Shown: positions 1 to 8,200 of the stretch, piece after piece | Numbering within the stretch: position 1 is the stretch's first letter | Layout: every line of letters starts with the position of its first letter | Source: Sphingobium sp. | GTDB taxonomy: Bacteria > Pseudomonadota > Alphaproteobacteria > Sphingomonadales > Sphingomonadaceae | Assembly: GCA_035196065.1 (NCBI GenBank) | Contig: CP136575.1 | Span: 773,001-837,000 of the forward strand | Direction of reading: 5' to 3' | DNA: 64,000 bases | Notes under the pieces: generated by a model | What the model was told of the DNA's origin: nothing | What the model saw: only the letters and a program-made list of their open reading frames with translations | Databases searched by the model: none | Program-made: the position numbers and the translations under genes

Positions 1-7
1 CGCAAAT

Positions 8-788
8 TCATGGAGCTTCATTGCCTTGCGCATCGCGGCGCAGTTCAAAAAGTTCAGCAGGCCTGTGCTGGCGGCCGGTCGTGACGATCCCCGTTGCAAA
101 AAGAGAGCTGCCATCAGCCCATTTTTGCGCAAGCATCTTCTTGCGGAAGAAAGCCTTGTTGAGCTTGCGGCCAAGGATCACCTCATGCACGCATTGGAGC
201 TCATATAGAGTGAAGCGTTTGGGCAGCAGACCGAAAGCGAGCGTTGACCAATCGAGCTTGCCGCGCAAGCGATCGACCGCGAGCCGGATCATCTGCTCAT
301 GATCAAAGCCGATCCGCCCCTTTATATTGCCATGATAGAGGGTGCAGGAGCCGGCATCTTTATGATCAGCCTCACCATCATCAGCCCCACCATCATAAGC
401 AACACGTAAGAGCGCGAGCCCTTCATCGCTGCCGGCGCTTCCTCAAGTTTGGCAAAAGGCACCAGCGCAAAATAGGCAACGCTAACCACCCAACCGCGCG
501 GATCGCGCTTTGGATCGCTGAAGCTATAAAGCTGCTCGACCGGCAAATTCACAAGATGCGCTTTGTCCTGCAGCACCCGCTTGGCGGTATCATCGAGCGT
601 TTCTGCCGGATGCACAAAGCCACCAGCAAGGTCAGATGCCCCTTAAAGGGTTCGCTGCCGCGCTCGAGCATCAAAATCTGCAAGGCATCCTCTTCGATCG
701 TCATGAGGATGAGGTCGACCGTGAGATTGGGGCGCGGAAAATCAGATAAATCGCTGTGCAAAGGGGACGAGTCTTGGAACATTTGCAT
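8..788 (-). pseudogene. NrtR-like NUDIX-domain regulator, broken by frameshifts
   Basis: Three consecutive reverse-strand frames together spell one NrtR-type protein, a NUDIX domain followed by a winged helix. Frame one (from 788) gives the N-terminus with FPRPNLTVDLILM and GSEPFKGHL. Near 630 the reading must switch to give GGFVHPAETLDDTAKRVL and DPKRDPRGWVVSVAYFAL. A second switch near 360-400 gives GRIGFDHEQMIRLAVDRLRG and the winged-helix part ending at 8. At least two frameshifts are therefore needed. The NUDIX box lacks the REUXEE glutamates (RVLQDK instead), as is usual in NrtR regulators that bind but do not hydrolyse the ligand. No target operon remains beside it. Sequencing error is an alternative to true decay. 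Confidence 0.7.
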
Positions 789-791
789 TTG

Positions 792-812
792 ATATATTCT
801 AAAAGGATATAT
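792..812. promoter_or_regulatory. Imperfect AT-rich palindrome before the NUDIX regulator pseudogene
   Basis: Half-sites ATATATTCT and AGGATATAT face each other around a short A-rich centre, four bases upstream of the reverse-strand start at 788. A TATAAT hexamer on the reverse strand (821-826) would place transcription start just upstream, so the palindrome would lie in the first transcribed bases. NrtR-family regulators usually autoregulate through AT-rich palindromes of about 21 bp. That this is such an operator is inference. Confidence 0.35.
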
Positions 813-905
813 GTCAAAGCATTATAACTAAGCCTGCATATATGCCTGTCTGCGCACATCTTCTCAAAAAGTGCGGAAGACGCATGGTCAAACAGGTACA
901 AAGGT

Positions 906-959
906 CCATTTTGGAGGGGTATTTTGGGCGATTTTACCCCCTTTTTTCCTCCAAAATGG
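906..959. repeat. 12-bp inverted repeat with nested stem
   Basis: Arms CCATTTTGGAGG (906-917) and CCTCCAAAATGG (948-959) are perfect reverse complements. Inside them GGGGTA (916-921) and TACCCC (935-940) offer a second stem. No gene start or end is adjacent and no T-tract follows, so a terminator role is not supported. Function unknown. Confidence 0.5.
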
Positions 960-1819
960 GACCATTTGAGGCCAAAATAGCCCCTTCAGACCCCCAAAAT
1001 CGGGTCAAATGGGTGCAATTGGGGGTAAAGCGTGTGCGCAATGCCCTTTTCTCCCCTCACTACGGCCATAAAGGCGGGCACGGATTGGCTGCCGTAAAAA
1101 CCTGTTCCTAGCCATGTTCAAGGGCCAGAAAATTCATATATTTCCGATACCTAATGGTTCTGTATGGATAGCAGGGGGGCAGGGCTTTTCACCGCTATGC
1201 CAATTAGGTGCCCGCTCTTCGATCACGTGAGGGGGCTGAGTCCCTTTTTAATAGACGGGAAGCTATCTCATGCGCGAACCGCAAAGCCGCTTGGAACATG
1301 TGCTGCGGCGCTACCTTGCGCTGCCGTAGGCAGGACAAAACCAACGCAAAACTGCCGAAATCCTAAAGCCTGGCGCGATTCTGGTCTATGGCGTGCAGGA
1401 CAATAGCCTTCTAGCTACAAGGCAGCTTCAACGCTGCCCCCTCTTATAGTCGCTTAGTACTACCCCACGCCCCGAGGGGAAAGGGCTGCAGCCCTATCCA
1501 ACAATAGGGCAGGCTTTGTCTGCCGTTGCGCTTATCCTTGCTAGCGCTGGCTCTGTGGCCTTCGATCTTCATGATGGCGTGCAGCCGGCTCGATCCCCCT
1601 AGCGCCGCCATGCTACCAACCAGGCAGCGCCGATGGCGCGCCCGCTTGCCAAGAGCGCAAAAATCTCGCTGCGACACACAAGAAAACTCCCTGCAAAGCG
1701 CGCAAAAAATTCCCTGCAATTCCCTGCAATCGCAGCAGGGAATTTAGGCACGGTTAGTGGGCCAGGGAGAGCGCAAAATCGGCGGAAATGCGTGCAAATT
1801 CCCGATAATATGGGCGGTT

Positions 1820-1884
1820 CTACGCGACGCAAACGACGGATAAGTCGGGCCGTCCTACGCGACGCAAACGACGGATAAGTCGGG
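1820..1884. repeat. Two direct copies of a 30-bp sequence at the edge of the IS remnant
   Basis: The 30-bp unit beginning CTACGCGACGCAAACGACGG occurs at 1820-1849 and again, without a visible difference, at 1855-1884. The second copy directly abuts the truncated 3' end of the IS5-type transposase remnant. It may mark a deletion or slippage junction that removed the rest of the element. Confidence 0.6.
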
Positions 1885-2217
1885 TGAGTCCTTTTTTAGC
1901 AGGCTTGCTGCCGTCCGGCGCGCCGTTAGATGGGTGGCGTCGATCATCAGCCTGTCTGGCTTGCTACCCTTGGCTGCTAGCTCGGCAAAGATCCGGTTGA
2001 ACACGCCCAGACGGCTCCAGCGGATGAACCGGCTTTAGATCGTCTTGTGAGGTCCATAGGCGGATGGCGCATCTCGCCAGCGCAGTCCGTTCCTAATCAC
2101 AAAGATCATGTCGCTCATGATCCCGCGGTCATCAACCTGCGGAATGCCCTGCAACAACAGGAAATACGGTTCAATCCGGCGCATTTGCGCAGGGTTCCGC
2201 ATTAATGGAACATCCAT
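1885..2217 (-). pseudogene. IS5-family transposase remnant (internal stop, 3' truncated)
   Basis: Read in reverse from about 2184 the frame gives MRRIEPYFLLLQGIPQVDDR, then FVIRNGLRWRDAPSAYGPHK. After a TAA where these proteins have Tyr it continues with SRFIRWSRLGVFNRIF, DRLMIDATHL and TAASLLKK. This is the N-terminal half of an IS5-group DDE transposase of the kind common in sphingomonads, including the first catalytic Asp region (MIDATH). The reading ends at the 30-bp repeat near 1884, and the C-terminal DDE part and left end are missing. The internal stop and the truncation show it is dead. It lies just beyond the 3' end of the giant RTX gene. Confidence 0.75.
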
Positions 2218-2248
2218 CGGCAGCGCCTCTCTGGCGCTGCTGATGGAT
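2212..2248 (-). terminator. 16-bp stem hairpin downstream of the giant RTX gene
   Basis: Arms 2212-2227 and 2233-2248 pair over 16 bases with one mismatch around the loop TCTCT. It lies 44 bases beyond the stop of the RTX gene and could end its transcript, although no U-run follows on that strand. It also overlaps the first codons of the IS remnant, so it may instead derive from the IS end. Confidence 0.4.
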
Positions 2249-2291
2249 CAACGCATCGTTACTCTCGCAAGCAATTCAATAGGGCCTGAGC

Positions 2292-5200
2292 CTAGATTAA
2301 GGGTATGGCGAAATCCGATTGCGGAATATTGCCCCAGCCAAATGGAGCGTCAATATAACCATATGAGACGCCGATTTTTTCATCATCATTGTCTGGTTCA
2401 GCAACGGATACACCCTCTTTCATATCACCGCCACCTTTCATATCACCGCCACTGGTGTCGGCGCTGTTTACGATAGGTAATACTTCGTTCAACAAGCTAC
2501 TTATATCATTCTCCGCTCCGAATATAAAATCATCGACATCAATAGAATTGGAGCCAAAAATTTTCATAGTAGCTTCGCCCACAAGCAATTTTATTGCTCC
2601 TCCCTCGTTCACAATTTTAGCTTTTTCGTTGAAGTTCGCAGCAGTGACTCCAAAGCCTTGTAGGTCAATCAGATCTGTCCCGGACTGGAAATCCAATACA
2701 CTATCCCCAGCACCAAATTTGAAGGTATCCTTCCCCTTGCCACCGGTTAGGGTGTCTGCGCCGGCGCCACCATCAAGATAGTCATTGCCGTTTCCGCCAA
2801 GCAATGTGTCATTGCCCTGACCACCCCATAGTTTATCATGACCCTTTCCGCCGTCGAGTTTGTCGTTTCCAAGCATACCGAAAAGACTGTCGTTGCCCTT
2901 TTTGCCAAATAATTGGTCATCAGTGGAAGTGCCTGTAAGCGTGTCAGCACGTTTCGTTCCGGCCGTATTAACTTTAGGGTCAATGGAAACTTCTGATGAG
3001 GTCGGTGGCAGCGTCGGTTGAGTAGGCGGCACTGGCACGTCAACAACGGGCGGCGGCGTCGGTTGAGTAGGCGGCACTGGCACGTCAACAACGGGCGGCG
3101 GCGTCGGTTGAGTAGGCGGCACTGGCACGTTAACAACGGGCGGCGGCGTCGGTTGAGCAGGCGGTACTGGCACGTCAACAACAGGCGGCGGCGGTTCAGC
3201 AGGCGGCACTGGCACGTCAACTACCGGTGCGTTGTTGACCGCATTGACGGTGAGAACGAAACTATCCGATACGCTTGTGCTCCCATCTGAGGCTGTGACG
3301 GCCAGACTATAATCGGCGGTAAAGTTGAACGGCGGCATGCCCGAGAAGGTGCGGGTTGCTGCATTAAAGTTCAGCCATGTCGGCAGCGGGTCACCATTGG
3401 CCAGCGTTGCTGTGTAGGTAAGCGTATCGCCATCGACATCCGTGAACGTGCCTGCCGGAACCGTATAGCTCCAGGCTGTGTTCTCAGCACTGACCTGATC
3501 GGCAATCACGGCAGAGACGATGGGCGCGTCATTGACGTTGGCGATCGCCGCAGTCGGCTCGCTGGTGAACACGGTCGTTCCGTTCAGCGCATCGGTGGTT
3601 GTTGCCACCACACGCAGGGACTGGCCGACCTGGCTCTGATCCGATGCAATCTGATAGGTTGCAGCCGTCGCGCCCGAGAGGTCGGTCCAGTTGCTGCCGT
3701 CAGATGAGATCTGCCACTGATAGCTGGTCGTAACCGCGCCATCCGCATCGGTTGCCACAAGGTCCGCACTGACGGTGCCGCCTTCTTCAGCCGTGCCGGT
3801 GACGGCAAGCGTGCCGGTTGCTTCGTCTTCGACGTTGGCGATCGCCGCAGTCGGCTCGCTGGTGAACACGGTCGTTCCGTTCAGCGCATCGGTGGTTGTT
3901 GCCACCACACGCAGGGACTGGCCGACCTGGCTCTGATCCGATGCAATCTGATAGGTTGCAGCCGTCGCGCCCGAGAGGTCGGTCCAGTTGCTGCCGTCAG
4001 ATGAGATCTGCCACTGATAGCTGGTCGTAACCGCGCCATCCGCATCGGTTGCCACAAGGTCCGCACTGACGGTGCCGCCTTCTTCAGCCGTGCCGGTGAC
4101 GGCAAGCGTGCCGGTTGCTTCGTCTTCGACGTTGGCGATCGCCGCAGTCGGCTCGCTGGTGAACACGGTCGTTCCGTTCAGCGCATCGGTGGTTGTTGCC
4201 ACCACACGCAGGGACTGGCCGACCTGGCTCTGATCCGATGCAATCTGATAGGTTGCAGCCGTCGCGCCCGAGAGGTCGGTCCAGTTGCTGCCGTCAGATG
4301 AGATCTGCCACTGATAGCTGGTCGTAACCGCGCCATCCGCATCGGTTGCCACAAGGTCCGCACTGACGGTGCCGCCTTCTTCAGCCGTGCCGGTGACGGC
4401 AAGCGTGCCGGTTGCTTCGTCTTCGACGTTGGCGATCGCCGCAGTCGGCTCGCTGGTGAACACGGTCGTTCCGTTCAGCGCATCGGTGGTTGTTGCCACC
4501 ACACGCAGGGACTGGCCGACCTGGCTCTGATCCGATGCAATCTGATAGGTTGCAGCCGTCGCGCCCGAGAGGTCGGTCCAGTTGCTGCCGTCAGATGAGA
4601 TCTGCCACTGATAGCTGGTCGTAACCGCGCCATCCGCATCGGTTGCCACAAGGTCCGCACTGACGGTGCCGCCTTCTTCAGCCGTGCCGGTGACGGCAAG
4701 CGTGCCGGTTGCTTCGTCTTCGACGTTGGCGATCGCCGCAGTCGGCTCGCTGGTGAACACGGTCGTTCCGTTCAGCGCATCGGTGGTTGTTGCCACCACA
4801 CGCAGGGACTGGCCGACCTGGCTCTGATCCGATGCAATCTGATAGGTTGCAGCCGTCGCGCCCGAGAGGTCGGTCCAGTTGCTGCCGTCAGATGAGATCT
4901 GCCACTGATAGCTGGTCGTAACCGCGCCATCCGCATCGGTTGCCACAAGGTCCGCACTGACGGTGCCGCCTTCTTCAGCCGTGCCGGTGACGGCAAGCGT
5001 GCCGGTTGCTTCGTCTTCGACGTTGGCGATCGCCGCAGTCGGCTCGCTGGTGAACACGGTCGTTCCGTTCAGCGCATCGGTGGTTGTTGCCACCACACGC
5101 AGGGACTGGCCGACCTGGCTCTGATCCGATGCAATCTGATAGGTTGCAGCCGTCGCGCCCGAGAGGTCGGTCCAGTTGCTGCCGTCAGATGAGATCTGCC

Positions 5201-8200
5201 ACTGATAGCTGGTCGTAACCGCGCCATCCGCATCGGTTGCCACAAGGTCCGCACTGACGGTGCCGCCTTCTTCAGCCGTGCCGGTGACGGCAAGCGTGCC
5301 GGTTGCTTCGTCTTCGACGTTGGCGATCGCCGCAGTCGGCTCGCTGGTGAACACGGTCGTTCCGTTCAGCGCATCGGTGGTTGTTGCCACCACACGCAGG
5401 GACTGGCCGACCTGGCTCTGATCCGATGCAATCTGATAGGTTGCAGCCGTCGCGCCCGAGAGGTCGGTCCAGTTGCTGCCGTCAGATGAGATCTGCCACT
5501 GATAGCTGGTCGTAACCGCGCCATCCGCATCGGTTGCCACAAGGTCCGCACTGACGGTGCCGCCTTCTTCAGCCGTGCCGGTGACGGCAAGCGTGCCGGT
5601 TGCTTCGTCTTCGACGTTGGCGATCGCCGCAGTCGGCTCGCTGGTGAACACGGTCGTTCCGTTCAGCGCATCGGTGGTTGTTGCCACCACACGCAGGGAC
5701 TGGCCGACCTGGCTCTGATCCGATGCAATCTGATAGGTTGCAGCCGTCGCGCCCGAGAGGTCGGTCCAGTTGCTGCCGTCAGATGAGATCTGCCACTGAT
5801 AGCTGGTCGTAACCGCGCCATCCGCATCGGTTGCCACAAGGTCCGCACTGACGGTGCCGCCTTCTTCAGCCGTGCCGGTGACGGCAAGCGTGCCGGTTGC
5901 TTCGTCTTCGACGTTGGCGATCGCCGCAGTCGGCTCGCTGGTGAACACGGTCGTTCCGTTCAGCGCATCGGTGGTTGTTGCCACCACACGCAGGGACTGG
6001 CCGACCTGGCTCTGATCCGATGCAATCTGATAGGTTGCAGCCGTCGCGCCCGAGAGGTCGGTCCAGTTGCTGCCGTCAGATGAGATCTGCCACTGATAGC
6101 TGGTCGTAACCGCGCCATCCGCATCGGTTGCCACAAGGTCCGCACTGACGGTGCCGCCTTCTTCAGCCGTGCCGGTGACGGCAAGCGTGCCGGTTGCTTC
6201 GTCTTCGACGTTGGCGATCGCCGCAGTCGGCTCGCTGGTGAACACGGTCGTTCCGTTCAGCGCATCGGTGGTTGTTGCCACCACACGCAGGGACTGGCCG
6301 ACCTGGCTCTGATCCGATGCAATCTGATAGGTTGCAGCCGTCGCGCCCGAGAGGTCGGTCCAGTTGCTGCCGTCAGATGAGATCTGCCACTGATAGCTGG
6401 TCGTAACCGCGCCATCCGCATCGGTTGCCACAAGGTCCGCACTGACGGTGCCGCCTTCTTCAGCCGTGCCGGTGACGGCAAGCGTGCCGGTTGCTTCGTC
6501 TTCGACGTTGGCGATCGCCGCAGTCGGCTCGCTGGTGAACACGGTCGTTCCGTTCAGCGCATCGGTGGTTGTTGCCACCACACGCAGGGACTGGCCGACC
6601 TGGCTCTGATCCGATGCAATCTGATAGGTTGCAGCCGTCGCGCCCGAGAGGTCGGTCCAGTTGCTGCCGTCAGATGAGATCTGCCACTGATAGCTGGTCG
6701 TAACCGCGCCATCCGCATCGGTTGCCACAAGGTCCGCACTGACGGTGCCGCCTTCTTCAGCCGTGCCGGTGACGGCAAGCGTGCCGGTTGCTTCGTCTTC
6801 GACGTTGGCGATCGCCGCAGTCGGCTCGCTGGTGAACACGGTCGTTCCGTTCAGCGCATCGGTGGTTGTTGCCACCACACGCAGGGACTGGCCGACCTGG
6901 CTCTGATCCGATGCAATCTGATAGGTTGCAGCCGTCGCGCCCGAGAGGTCGGTCCAGTTGCTGCCGTCAGATGAGATCTGCCACTGATAGCTGGTCGTAA
7001 CCGCGCCATCCGCATCGGTTGCCACAAGGTCCGCACTGACGGTGCCGCCTTCTTCAGCCGTGCCGGTGACGGCAAGCGTGCCGGTTGCTTCGTCTTCGAC
7101 GTTGGCGATCGCCGCAGTCGGCTCGCTGGTGAACACGGTCGTTCCGTTCAGCGCATCGGTGGTTGTTGCCACCACACGCAGGGACTGGCCGACCTGGCTC
7201 TGATCCGATGCAATCTGATAGGTTGCAGCCGTCGCGCCCGAGAGGTCGGTCCAGTTGCTGCCGTCAGATGAGATCTGCCACTGATAGCTGGTCGTAACCG
7301 CGCCATCCGCATCGGTTGCCACAAGGTCCGCACTGACGGTGCCGCCTTCTTCAGCCGTGCCGGTGACGGCAAGCGTGCCGGTTGCTTCGTCTTCGACGTT
7401 GGCGATCGCCGCAGTCGGCTCGCTGGTGAACACGGTCGTTCCGTTCAGCGCATCGGTGGTTGTTGCCACCACACGCAGGGACTGGCCGACCTGGCTCTGA
7501 TCCGATGCAATCTGATAGGTTGCAGCCGTCGCGCCCGAGAGGTCGGTCCAGTTGCTGCCGTCAGATGAGATCTGCCACTGATAGCTGGTCGTAACCGCGC
7601 CATCCGCATCGGTTGCCACAAGGTCCGCACTGACGGTGCCGCCTTCTTCAGCCGTGCCGGTGACGGCAAGCGTGCCGGTTGCTTCGTCTTCGACGTTGGC
7701 GATCGCCGCAGTCGGCTCGCTGGTGAACACGGTCGTTCCGTTCAGCGCATCGGTGGTTGTTGCCACCACACGCAGGGACTGGCCGACCTGGCTCTGATCC
7801 GATGCAATCTGATAGGTTGCAGCCGTCGCGCCCGAGAGGTCGGTCCAGTTGCTGCCGTCAGATGAGATCTGCCACTGATAGCTGGTCGTAACCGCGCCAT
7901 CCGCATCGGTTGCCACAAGGTCCGCACTGACGGTGCCGCCTTCTTCAGCCGTGCCGGTGACGGCAAGCGTGCCGGTTGCTTCGTCTTCGACGTTGGCGAT
8001 CGCCGCAGTCGGCTCGCTGGTGAACACGGTCGTTCCGTTCAGCGCATCGGTGGTTGTTGCCACCACACGCAGGGACTGGCCGACCTGGCTCTGATCCGAT
8101 GCAATCTGATAGGTTGCAGCCGTCGCGCCCGAGAGGTCGGTCCAGTTGCTGCCGTCAGATGAGATCTGCCACTGATAGCTGGTCGTAACCGCGCCATCCG

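Larger units (their letters stand above)
789..1819. other. Gene-free, hairpin-rich stretch
   Basis: No reading frame here resembles a known protein; the open frames are short and mutually overlapping. Structure seen: a 12-bp inverted repeat with arms at 906-917 and 948-959; a small hairpin with arms GCCCTAT at 1491-1497 and ATAGGGC at 1504-1510; and the word AATTCCCTGC in tandem at 1708-1717 and 1718-1727, with its inverted copy at 1735-1744. It looks like decayed accessory DNA between the broken NUDIX gene and the insertion-sequence remnant. Confidence 0.5.

Noticed and set aside
842-1111. Forward 89-residue frame after the NUDIX pseudogene
   Set aside because: No family resemblance, crosses an inverted repeat, no ribosome-binding site and no coding bias.
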